64,000 bases of DNA from Aphidius gifuensis (lineage: Eukaryota; Arthropoda; Insecta; Hymenoptera; Braconidae), in assembly GCF_014905175.1 (NCBI RefSeq), contig NC_057791.1:3596001-3660000 (forward strand), written 5' to 3'. Below the pieces are notes generated by a model, which worked only from the letters and a program-made list of their open reading frames with translations, searched no databases and was not told where the DNA came from. Below, one piece after another: positions 41,963 to 51,170 of this stretch. How positions within the stretch are numbered: the stretch's first letter is position 1; each line of letters starts with the position of its first letter. The position numbers and the translations under genes were made by a program.

Positions 41963-42175
41963 GGCTTGATTCACTATGCCACTATCACTCGCTGTGATAG
42001 GACATTTTAAGGTTTGATTCACTATGCCACTATCACTCGCTGTGATAGGACATTTCAAGATTAATTTAATTTAATTCACTATGCCACTATCACTCACTGT
42101 GATAGGACATTTCAAAGCTTAATTTCATTTAATTCACTATGCCATTATCACTCATTGTGATAAGACATTTCTATA
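41963..42175. repeat. Four tandem copies of a 48-58 bp hairpin repeat
   Basis: The word TTCACTATGCC starts at 41970, 42018, 42075 and (ending GCCAT) 42133. Each copy contains CTATCAC, a 5-base loop and GTGATAG. In copy 4 both stem ends change together, to TTATCAC and GTGATAA, preserving pairing. On the plus strand copies 1-3 contain CTGTGATA, identical to the K-box word complementary to the insect miR-2/miR-13 seed. A minus-strand frame runs through two copies but is only the repeat read in one phase. A related fragment (TCACTATCACTATGAGATA) is at about 48450. Function unknown. Confidence 0.8.
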
Positions 42176-42427
42176 GGCTTGATTCTCTGTATGCCATCAT
42201 TTTACTATGCAATCTTCAATAAGTGATCCTCTTGTATTCGAAATATGATCCTCAAGAAACAGCTGATGACGTAGTCTTGAAAATTCTGAAACAAATAAAA
42301 TCTTCAAAATATTAGAATCGTGTCAAACATAAAAAACTTGAAACAATTGACATCCTGAAAAACAAAATCCTGAAATATTATTAAAACATTAGTAATTGGA
42401 AAAGTGCGTAAAATATCAAATAAAAAA

Positions 42428-42842
42428 ACCTTACATATTAACATACATCGGGATTGGAAAAGGGTGATAATTTATCTATTATAAATTATCACGATAGATA
42501 ATAATAAACCCTAATCACCCCCGTCTACTCTGTTTGAGGAAGACAGGGTCAATTCATTTTGACTTTTATACTAACGACATTTAATTTGCCATAAAAATTA
42601 AATATAATTAATGAAAAAAAACAGTCAAAATAAATTTAAACAACAAATCAAATAATATATAGTTTGGAACGACAAGAAGCTTCAAAAAAATATAGCAAAC
42701 ATTTTTTTGTAACTTCAAGGATATTAAAGCACTTTTCTGGGATAGGTTAATAATTACAACTAGTCGGTCTCGATCTAGAGGAACTTACCTTATTACAGCA
42801 ACCAGCAAAATTCTCAAAGATAGTCCAGGTAGTCTCGAATAA
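42428..42842. repeat. Flank A: ~400 bp unit duplicated at 47945-48340
   Basis: The two copies align from ..TTACATA.TAA.AT.CATCG to GTCCAGGTAGTCTC and share blocks such as CACCCCCGTCTACTCTGTTT, AGTTTGGAACGACAAGAAGC and CTCGATCTAGAGGAACTTAC. This copy has a perfect 12 bp inverted repeat, GTGATAATTTAT (42464-42475) against ATAAATTATCAC (42481-42492). On the minus strand both copies carry AAG|GTAAGTTCC, a strong splice-donor match (42788 here, 48284 in the other). They bracket the main array in direct orientation. Confidence 0.8.
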
Positions 42843-43125
42843 TCTAATTAAATTCTCTCAGCTAAGCCATGTAGAAATCGTCAAGGTAGACCCGAATAAT
42901 CCAATAAAATTCCTCTCAGCTAAGCCATGTAAAAATCGTCAAGGTGGATCCCAATAATCCAATAAAATTTGTCTCAGCAAAGCCATGTAGAAAACGTCAA
43001 GATAGTCTCCAATAATTCAATAAAATTTTCTCAGCAAAGCCATGTAGAAAATGTCAAGGTATATTCCAATAATCCAATGAAATCCGGTTGATTTTCTCAG
43101 CAAATAGCCAAGTAGAGGCGTCAAT
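42820..43125. repeat. About five tandem copies of a ~60 bp repeat
   Basis: The unit contains CTCAGCTAAGCCATGTAGAA, then CGTCAAGGTAG, then AATAATCCAATAAAATT. Copies diverge from each other by roughly 10-25 percent by eye. The unit begins at the end of flank A; the other flank (48319-48365) carries only one equivalent, so the repeat expanded after the flanks duplicated. Confidence 0.75.
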
Positions 43126-43173
43126 CCATGCATAAAAAACTAATTCATTTTGTTAAATCCCGGAAAAAAAAAT

Positions 43174-44586
43174 GTGCACAGTTTTCCCGACATTGCCCAG
43201 GATGCATCAGAAGGAGCACCTGCATAATTAACATGTACTTTTTATAATAAACATCGTGTGATCATATGTTTTTCAATAAATAAATTCTCCCCTACGAATA
43301 CGAATTTTCTTATCATTTTAAAACTAGTCACGAAATAGAGTACAGTTTTCCCGAGATTACCCAGGATACTAACATGGAGCACCTGCATAATTAACATGTA
43401 CTTTCAATTGTTTATCATATGTTTCATTTTTCTTAAAAAATAAATTTCCCCCACAAATACGTAGTAGTTGATATATTTTTAATTTTGTCACGCATATAGA
43501 GTACAGTTTTCCCGAGATTACCCAGGATACTCACATGGAGCACCTGCATAATTAACATGTACTTTGAATCGCTTATCAAATGTTTAAGTTTTTTTAAAAA
43601 ATAAATTCGATCCCCTTATAAATACGTATTGGTTGATATACTTTCAATTTTGTGACGTATATAAAGTACAGTGTTCCCGAGACTACCCAGGATACTCACA
43701 TAGAGCACCTGCATAATTAACATGTACTTTTCATCGCTTATCATATATTTAAGTTCTCTTAAAAAATAAATTCCCCTTACAATTACGTATTGTATATCAT
43801 ATTTTCAGTTTTGTGATGCATATAGAGTACAGTTTTCCCGATATTACCCAGGCTACTCACATGGAGCATCTGCATAATTAACATGTACTTTTAATTGTTT
43901 ATCATATTTTCAAGTTCGAGACGCAAATAGAGTACAGTTTTCCCAATATTACCCAGGTTACTCACATAGAGCACCTGCATAACTAACAAGTTTCTTTCAT
44001 CGCTTAAGTTTTCATTGTTTAAGTTTTCTTGAAAAATAAATTCCCCCTACAAATACGCATCGACGGATATTTTTGATTTTGTGACGCCAATATAGTACAT
44101 TGTTCCCGAGATTACCCAGGATACTCACATAGAGCACCTGCATAATTAAAATGTACTTTCAATTGTTTATCATATGTTTCATTTTTCTTAAAAAATAAAT
44201 TTCCCCCACAAATACGTAGTAGTTGATATATTTTTAATTTTGTGACGCCAATATAGTACATTGTTCCCGAGATTACCCAGGATACTCACATAGAGCACCT
44301 GCATAATTAAAATGTACTTTTATCCACTTATTATATGTTTCAGTTTTATTAAAAAATAAATTCCCCTTACAATTACGTATTGTATATCATATTTTCAGTT
44401 TTGTGACGCATATAGAGTACAGTTTTCCCGAGATTACCCAGGATACTCACATGGAGCACCTGCATAATTAACATGTACTTTTAATTGTTTATCATATTTT
44501 CAAGTTCGAGACGCAAATAGAGTACAGTGTTCCCGAGATACCCAGAATACTCACATAGAGCACCTGCATAACCAACATGTACTTTT
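43174..44586 (-). repeat. Array I: ten copies of a ~65 bp structured element
   Basis: Approximate cores: 43174-43240, 43338-43403, 43499-43565, 43665-43730, 43826-43890, 43931-43997, 44094-44159, 44255-44320, 44416-44480, 44521-44585. The period is about 160 bp, with two short steps near 105 bp. Cores are much better conserved than spacers, although spacers share TAAATTCCCC..ACAAATACG. The plus-strand core runs AGTACAG, TTTTCCCGAGATTACCCAGG, ATACTCACATGGAGCACC, TGCATAATTAACATGTACTT. Read on the minus strand it can fold as an outer stem AGUACA/UGUACU, one hairpin from UGCUC to GAGUA, and a second CCUGG..UCGGG. Differences between copies keep Watson-Crick or G-U pairs on that strand, hence the strand given. 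Function unknown; possibly a non-coding RNA locus. Confidence 0.85.
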
Positions 44587-44589
44587 AAT

Positions 44590-45022
44590 CGTTTATCATA
44601 TGTTCAAGTTTTTTTTTCTAATAAATTTCCCACAAACACGCAATCTACACATGAAATTTTTAAAATTAAACATTTTTTCTAAAAACCCGCACTAGCTATA
44701 CCCAAAAATTCAAAGCCATTATTAAGTAAACCCATAAATATTATACATATAGTTTAGCTAACATCGAACATTTTTCAAAACTCTAAAACGAAAAAATAAT
44801 AAAAAAACCCCCATGATATTTCACGAAAAAGATGCGAATAAGCAGTGAAGCAATGCCTTCTATACGCAGTTGCGGCGCAACCCTTGCTTGGCTTGGGCAG
44901 ATTACTTAACGAAACAAATCATTGGATCTAAGATACGCTACGTATGTTTACGTTAGAGATCAACTTACCAGTTAATTAGAAATGAGCATGGATGACACCC
45001 ACCGCCAACCAGAACCAATAAA
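44590..45022. other. Unique interlude between the two arrays, left part
   Basis: Less AT-rich than the rest of the window and not repeated elsewhere in it. Contains the palindrome GTTGCGGCGCAAC (about 44868-44880). No coding frame of note. It might mark an insertion that split a single array, but I could not find matching target-site duplications at its ends. Confidence 0.4.
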
Positions 45023-45120
45023 TGACTTAAGAAAAATTTAGCTGGGCTTGAGAGTATAATAACTTCGAAAAGTTATCGTCGTCAATCTGCCAGGATCTGA
45101 CAGCCAGCTAAATTTTAATT
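45022..45120. repeat. Cloverleaf-like element, copy 1
   Basis: Outer stem GAAAAATTTAGCTGG (45031-45045) pairs with CCAGCTAAATTTT (45104-45116). Inside are two hairpins, TAACTT-CGAA-AAGTTA (about 45060-45075) and CTGCCAG-GAT-CTGACAG (45087-45103). Single-stranded joints GCTTGAGAG and CGTCGTCAA are shared with copy 2. It is preceded by GACTTAAGAAAAATTTAGC, also seen at 45183 and 45650. Not a tRNA: no A or B box. Confidence 0.65.
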
Positions 45121-45179
45121 AATCAAGCTAAGATTGGGGCAGAATTTCTCGATTAAACTCACCGTACCCTGGACCGGTA

Positions 45180-45270
45180 AGGACTTAAGAAAAATTTAGC
45201 CGAGAATCATAGAATAATAGAATTCTGTTTATTTGATTACTCATACCAGTCTGCGATTGGTATGTCAGGT
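45180..45270. repeat. Cloverleaf-like element, diverged variant
   Basis: Starts with the same GGACTTAAGAAAAATTTAGC leader, then diverges. It still contains two hairpins: AGAAT..ATTCT (about 45210-45226) and a perfect CATACCA (45243-45249) to TGGTATG (45259-45265). Treated as a relative of the elements at 45022 and 45650 because leader, size and hairpin order agree; the outer stem is not clear. Confidence 0.4.
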
Positions 45271-45295
45271 AAATATTTTCAAATAAATCACTTAG

Positions 45296-45625
45296 CTAAG
45301 AGTAAGGGCAAGAAAAACCTTGAAATAAATGCCATTCATTCCTCATGACTAAAGTCTCACAACAAATTTTTTTTAATTTGCGACTGACACAATCAACTTG
45401 GTTTAATAAGTACACAATTGCTTCAGCAGTCTCGCGTTCCGACCAGAGGCCACAGATAATCATATTGACACAACGTAGCAGCTGCATGCTAATGAATATC
45501 GCATAGTTTTCTATGAATTCGAGAAATAGTTCAGCTGAGTTTGGGTGCAAGTTGACTTCAGAAGTCCAGTGATCAGTCTGAGTAACTGCCGCCATCCTGC
45601 CCGGTGAATACTTCAAGTATATCAT
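45296..45625 (-). CDS. Unrecognised 109-codon open frame inside the repeat locus
   Basis: The frame begins MIYLKYSPGRMAAVTQTDHW and ends FQGFSCPYS. I do not recognise it. Unlike most open frames in this window it has balanced amino-acid use (Glu, Gln, His, Trp, Cys, Arg) and far less A/T at third positions than the neighbouring real genes. It lies between two cloverleaf-like elements. The first or the second Met (residue 11) could start it. No signal peptide or splice partner is obvious. It may be a fragment of a mobile element, an exon of an unrecognised gene, or chance coding in a non-coding RNA. Evidence that it is translated is composition only. Confidence 0.35.
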   Translation of the reverse strand: MIYLKYSPGRMAAVTQTDHWTSEVNLHPNSAELFLEFIENYAIFISMQLLRCVNMIICGLWSERETAEAIVYLLNQVDCVSRKLKKICCETLVMRNEWHLFQGFSCPYS

Positions 45626-45649
45626 TTATCACAAAATAGGGGTAGACTA

Positions 45650-45742
45650 AAGACTCAAGAAAAATTTAGCTGGGCTTGAGAGCTAACTGCAAGAGTTGTT
45701 GTCGTCAAACTACCAGGATCTGGTAGCCAGCTAAATTTTCGC
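45650..45742. repeat. Cloverleaf-like element, copy 2
   Basis: Outer stem AAAATTTAGCTGG (45661-45673) pairs with CCAGCTAAATTTT (45727-45739). Inner hairpins: AACT-GCAAG-AGTT and CTACCAG-GAT-CTGGTAG (45710-45726). Compared with copy 1, the third pair of the last hairpin changes from G-C to A-T on both sides and a mismatch becomes a pair, which is what selection on folding would give. Joints CTTGAGAG and GTCGTCAA are conserved. Confidence 0.65.
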
Positions 45743-45889
45743 GAAAAATATCAAAAAAAAAAAAAAAAAAAAAGACTAATTACAAATGTATCGATTTCAG
45801 TAAAACTATATGTATAAATTTATCTATTCTTGAATTGAAAAATTCCCCGTACAAAAATGCATTGTTTAATATTTTTTATTCTGTGACAC

Positions 45890-47145
45890 AGAGTACCGTT
45901 TTTCCGAGATTACCCAGGATACTCACATGAAGCACCTGCATAATTTACATGTACTTTTATATTATATATCGTATGATAATATGTTTTTTAAAAAATAAAT
46001 TCTCCCCTACGAATACGCATTTCCTTATCATTTTAAAACGAGTCACGAAATAGAGTACAGTGTTTCCCGAGATTACCCAGGATGCATCACCTGGAGCACC
46101 TGCATAATTTACGTGTACTTTTAATTGTTCATCATATGTCCAAGTTTTTTTAGAAAATAAATTCCCCCTACGCATTAGCTGATATTTTTAATTTTGTGGC
46201 ACAAATAGAGTACAGTTTTCCCGACATTACCCAGGATACATCACAATGAGCACCTGCATAATTCACTTGTACTTTCATATTGTATATATCGTATGATCAT
46301 ATATTTTTTAATAAATAATTTCTCCCTGGTGAATACGCATTTTCTTATCATTTTAAAAATAGTCACCAAATAGAGTACAGTTTTCCCGGCATTACCCAGG
46401 ATACATCACAAGGAGTATCTGCATAATTCACTTGTACTTTCATATTGTATATATCGTATGATCATATATTTTTTAATAAATAATTTCTCCCTGGTGAATA
46501 CGCATTTTCTTATCATTTTAAAAATAGTCACCAAATAGAGTACAGTTTTCCCGGCATTACCCAGGATACATCACAAGGAGTATCTGCATAATTAACATGT
46601 ACTTTTCATCGCTTAATAATTATTATATATTTAAGTTCTCTCAAAAAATAAATTCCCCTTACAATTACGTATTGTATATCATATTTTCAGTTTTGTGATG
46701 CATATAGAGTACAGTTTTCCCGAGATTACCCAGGATACTCACATGGAGCACCTGCATAATTTACATGTACTTTTAATTGTTTATTATATTTTCAAATTCG
46801 AGACGCAAATAGAGTACAGTTTTCCCGATATTACCCAAGTTACTCACATAGAGCACCTGCATAATTAACATGTACTTTTACTCGCTTATCATATGTTCAA
46901 TTTATCTTAAGAAATAAATTCTCCCTGGTGAATACGCATTTTCTTATCATTTTAAAAATAGTCACGAAATAGAGTACAGTTATCCCGACATTACCCAGAA
47001 TGCATCACAAGGAGCACCTGCATAATTTACATGTACTTTTAATTGTTTATCATATTTTTAAGTTCGAGACGCAAATAGAGTACAGTTATCCCGACATCAC
47101 CCAGAATGCATCACAAGGAGCACCTGCATAATTAACTTGTACTAT
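45890..47145 (-). repeat. Array II: nine more copies of the ~65 bp structured element
   Basis: Approximate cores: 45892-45957, 46054-46120, 46208-46275, 46374-46440, 46538-46606, 46708-46773, 46812-46878, 46973-47039, 47078-47144. The copies at 46374 and 46538 are nearly identical including their spacers, so that unit duplicated recently. Their central stem reads GGATAC..GTATC, where most copies have GGATAC or GGATGC with GCACC: two pairs change in concert. Some spacers match those of array I (e.g. TTGTATATCATATTTTCAGT), so the arrays share an origin. Same proposed minus-strand folding. Confidence 0.85.
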
Positions 47146-47944
47146 TTAAATTAAATTTATTTTAGTTATATTAGATAATCAAACCCTCCCCCCCCCCCAA
47201 ACGTACGCACTGGTTGATATTCGTAAAATTTATGACGCAATTAAATTATCGATTATATTCTTAAAAAATTAACGCTTCATGTAATTCAATTTGTTCCCAA
47301 AAAAAAATATTTAACAGACTTCTTGGCATTAACCAGGATGCACCACGTGGAGGTCATGTCTGTCCTAGCATCCCATGATCCCCACGTACAAACTGAAAGA
47401 TTCTGAATGATTTTATAAAACTAAAAACTTTATTTTGTTTCTTATGCAACCCCCAATTCAACCACAAATAATAATAATATTCAAGTCAAAAGATGATTTA
47501 TACTTAGGAATCTACTGAATTGCCATAATATTAAAATAAAATTATCAAATTAATTTCTCGAGAAAAAGAATTTAAAGACCTTATAAATACCTGTATATCT
47601 TATATTTATATTATGAATTTATTTTATTTTTAAATTATCTTTTTATTACCCATTATCTCCCGAATTTATAAAGCAAGTAGTAACAACGTAATACTACTGG
47701 AAAATCATATTTGTTTAAAATTTAATATTTATATTAAGATAAAATTAATTACAAGATCCACAAAATTAATTCAAGATTTCAGAGATATAAAATAATTATC
47801 TAATGAATTTTTTTACCCAATAGAATTTAATTTATATTTTTATCTAATTGTTTCAGTAAAATAAAATCGTGCCCAAAATTTAAATACAAAACGTAAAATA
47901 AAAATGTTTTATTGGAAAAGTGCTCTAACGTCAATCAAAAAAAA
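47146..47944. other. AT-rich segment with one strongly diverged array element
   Basis: At 47314-47363 ACAGAC and GTCTGT form a 6 bp outer stem round TTGGCATTAACCAGGATGCA, which resembles the array core. Both outer arms have changed from the array sequence yet still pair. A run of ten C (about 47189) precedes it. The rest to 47944 is plain AT-rich sequence. Confidence 0.5.
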
Positions 47945-48340
47945 ACTTACATACTAATATGCATCGCAATAGAAAAAGAGTGATTATTCATCTAGTATAA
48001 ATGATCACGATAGATAATAATGAAATCCTAATCACCCCCGTCTACTCTGTTTGAGGAAGACAAGGTCGATCCAGTTTGACTTTGTTTAAAAATTGAATTT
48101 AATTAATGAAGAAAAAAAAAAGTAGTCAAAATGAATCTAAACAACAAATTAAATAATAGTTTGGAACGACAAGAAGCTTTAAAAAATATAACAACAATTT
48201 TTTAAAACTTCAAGGACATTTAAAGCACTTTTCTGGGATGGGTTAATAATTTCAACTAGTCGGGCTCGATCTAGAGGAACTTACCTTGTAACTGCAAACT
48301 GTAAAATCCTGTAGAAGTGGTCCAGGTAGTCTCCAATAAT
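47945..48340. repeat. Flank A': second copy of the ~400 bp unit
   Basis: Direct repeat of 42428-42842, about 5.5 kb away, with the array between. The hairpin corresponding to 42464-42492 is retained with two mismatches in twelve pairs. The minus-strand donor AAG|GTAAGTTCC is conserved at 48284. Direct flanks could mark a segmental duplication, repeated exons of one minus-strand transcript, or substrates for array expansion by unequal exchange. Confidence 0.75.
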
Positions 48341-48539
48341 ATCCTCTCGGCAAAAGCATGTCAATGATGATCCATGTATATAATTATAATCCAAAAAACA
48401 GCAACCAGCACTATTGAAACTTATACACTTTCACTAAGTACTCATTCACTCTGTCACTATCACTATGAGATACTTGAATGGCCATATTTATTATAATTTT
48501 TAAATTATTTAATCGAAAAAACTATTTATATTTATTTAA

Positions 48540-51170
48540 CACTTGCACATTTTTTTTTTCTATATTAAAAAATCGCTTGTCCGCGTAGAATGTTCACTTG
48601 TTAATCGAAAAAAATTCTAATTAAACTTTCAAAGGTATTATACCGGACGAAAAAATTAAATAAAAAAAAAAAAAAATCCACAGAAAAACCACGAGGCTGC
48701 ACGTGCTTGCTCAAAGTTTCGAAAATTTCTAACCAAATTTATTTTGAAATACGGAAAAAATTGAAGTGTACTCTACAAAGAATGAAGAAGAACTGAAAAT
48801 AAAATTTATCTAGGAAGACAAGAGGTCGCTACTATTTTCTATGACTCATTTACAGTTAACTCCGAGAAAAACTTGTGAAACACGTGTCGGACAGCATGAC
48901 GTTAAAATATAAGAAACATATGCTCGGAAAATTATTAACGGTTCTTTCTATAAAAAATTATAATTATTCGAAACTTTAAAATATTTTTCTAAAAATTAAT
49001 TGTAAAAATCGCGACAAAAAAAAATATATATTGTTTTAAAATTTAAATGTAACAAAAAAATTGGAAATGATTTTATAATAACTATATTGATTTGTCACGA
49101 TAATAATAAAAAAATATTCGTATTTAATTTAATTGGACTGTTTTTTTTTTTTTTAATTTAAAAACCGCGAGATAGTCTGCACAAATTAATTTACCTGTAT
49201 AATTTTTTTTTATCCAACAATTGTCGATTCAACATCGAGAAAATCATTCAATTCACTAAACACTTGCACTTTTTTTTTTTTTTTTTCAACCAAAAACCAC
49301 GAGGCTGCACGTGCAGCAATTTTAAATACTTTGGTTAGAACTTTTAAAACTATTTTACTCTATCGAAAAAATTAAATTAAAAAAAATTATCTATACAAAA
49401 AAACCACGAGGCTGCACATGTTTCGAATAATTATAACCAAATTTATTTTAAAATACCGAAAAAATTCAAGTGAACTCCGCAAAGAACGAAGACGAACTAA
49501 AAAAATTTATCTAGGAAAGCTAGAAATACTAGAGGTCGCTAATATTTTCTATGACTCATTTACAGTTAACTCCGAGAAAAATTTGTGAATCTACACGTGT
49601 CGAAATAAAAGAAACATATGCTAGGAAAATTTTTAACGGCATTTTCTATAAAAAATTATAATTATGTGAAACTTTTGATATTTTTCTAAAAATTAATTGT
49701 AAAAATCGCGACAAGAAAAAAAATATATATATTGTTATAGAAGTTAAATGTAAAAAAAAAATTGAAAATAATTTTATAATAATTATTGTAAAAATCCCGA
49801 CAAGATAAAAAAAAATATAATATTCAAAATCTACATGAAAAAAATATTTGGAAATGATTTTATAATAATTTGTCACGATAATAATTAAAAAATACTTGAT
49901 TATTTAAAATTTCTGCTCGTGCAGCCTCGTGGTTTTCGGTTCAAAAAAAAAAAAAAAAGTGCAAGTGTTTAGTGAAATAAATAATTTTCTCGATTGTTGG
50001 ATAAAAAAAAATTATACAGATAAATTAATTTGTGCAGAATATCTCGCGATTTTCAATTGTATTTAATTTAAACTTGCATTTTTTTTTTTTATAATTGAAA
50101 ATCGTGAGATATTCTGCACAAATTAATTTACCTGTTTAATTTTTTTTTTATCCAACAATCGAGAAAATTATTTAATTCACTAAACACTTTTTTTTTTTTT
50201 TAACCAAAAACCACGAGGTTGCACGTGCAGTAATTTTAAATACTTTGGTTGGAATTTTTAAAGCTATTTTACTCTATCGAAAAAATTAAATTAAAAAAAA
50301 TTATCTACAAAAAAACCACGAGGCTGCACATGTTTCGAATATTTATAACCAAATTTATTTTAAATGACTGAAAAAATTCAAGTGAACTCCGCAAAGAATG
50401 AAGACGAACTAAAAAAATTTATCTAGGAAAGCTAGAAAGACTACAGGTCACTACTATTTTCTATGACTCACCGTTTACAGGTTTACAGGTGAGTCATCGG
50501 TTGACTGCGCGAGAAAAATGTAAAAAACACGTTTTGAAACTGTCGAAATTAAAGAAACGTATGCTCGGAAAATTCTAATCGTTATTTCAATGAAAAATTA
50601 TAATTGTTTAAAACTTTTAAATATTAAAAAAAAAAAAATTAATTATAAAAATCACGATGAGAAAAAAAAATATATATTCTTTTAAAATTTAAATGAAAAA
50701 AAAAAATTGGAAATAATTTTATATTAACTATTATAAAAACCACGACAAGAAAAAAATAATAATTTAATTTAACCTTACCAGCATTTTTTTTTTACAATAA
50801 AAAACCACGAGAAAGTCTATATAGAAATTAATTTACCTGTATAATTTTTTTAATTCGAAGAAACAACCGAGAAAATTATTTAATTAACGAAACACTTGCA
50901 CTTTTTTTAAAAAAACTGAAAACCACGATGCTGCACGTGCAACAATATAAAGTAGTTTGGTTAAAACTCTTGAAATTATTTTACTTTATTAAAAAAATCA
51001 CTTACAAAAATCTAATACTGTTAATTTTTTTTTCTAATGCACGTGCAGCTTACTTGAATGACTTCTAACCAAAATATAAAAATTATTTTCTAACCCGAGA
51101 AAGTGCTGTTGACTCCGCCGCTGCCAAAGGCAAACTAAATTTGTCTAGGCCCAGAGGCTGCTTCTCTCGA
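48540..51170. repeat. Repeat cluster built round CCACGAGGCTGCACGTGCAG
   Basis: The word CCACGAGGCTGCACGTG or a near match occurs at about 48690, 49300, 49403, 50211, 50316 and 50930, and inverted at 49913-49935. It contains the palindrome CTGCACGTGCAG with an E-box core. A longer companion unit (CTATGACTCATTTACAGTTAACTCCGAGAAAAA and surrounding sequence, split here into its recognisable parts TATGACTCATTTACAGTTAA and CTCCGAGAAAAA) recurs near 48840 and 49550, with diverged copies near 50460 and 51190. At least three larger units of roughly 0.8 kb are implied. No open frames. Possible control region or first exons for the minus-strand array locus, but that is inference. Confidence 0.65.
49913..50230. 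repeat. Long foldback: ~140 bp arms, 34 bp spacer
   Basis: The left arm (49913-50058) is the reverse complement, with scattered mismatches and poly-A/T length differences, of the right arm (50093-50230). Matching words include CTCGTGCAGCCTCGTGG on the left with CCACGAGGTTGCACGTGCAG on the right, and AATTAATTTGTGCAGAATAT with ATATTCTGCACAAATTAATT. A transcript from either strand could form a long double-stranded hairpin. Further direct copies of the right arm lie at about 49155-49312 and 50795-50950. Confidence 0.75.

Noticed and set aside
41861..42058. 65-codon minus-strand frame through the hairpin repeat
   Set aside because: It repeats KCPITASDSGIVNQ only because the 57 bp unit is a multiple of three in two copies; other copies break the frame.
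43174..47145. Array elements as hammerhead ribozymes
   Set aside because: Three stems and a GGGAAAA near the second hairpin are suggestive, but the invariant CUGAUGA core is not present; most copies have GUGAGUA and the best one has CUGAUGC.
43174..47145. CRISPR-like array
   Set aside because: Eukaryotic context, diverged repeats, and spacers that are themselves related; simple tandem duplication explains it.
41950..51170. Integrated polydnavirus or other proviral segment
   Set aside because: A parasitoid wasp could carry one, but no viral genes, no recognisable segment junctions and almost no coding frames were found.
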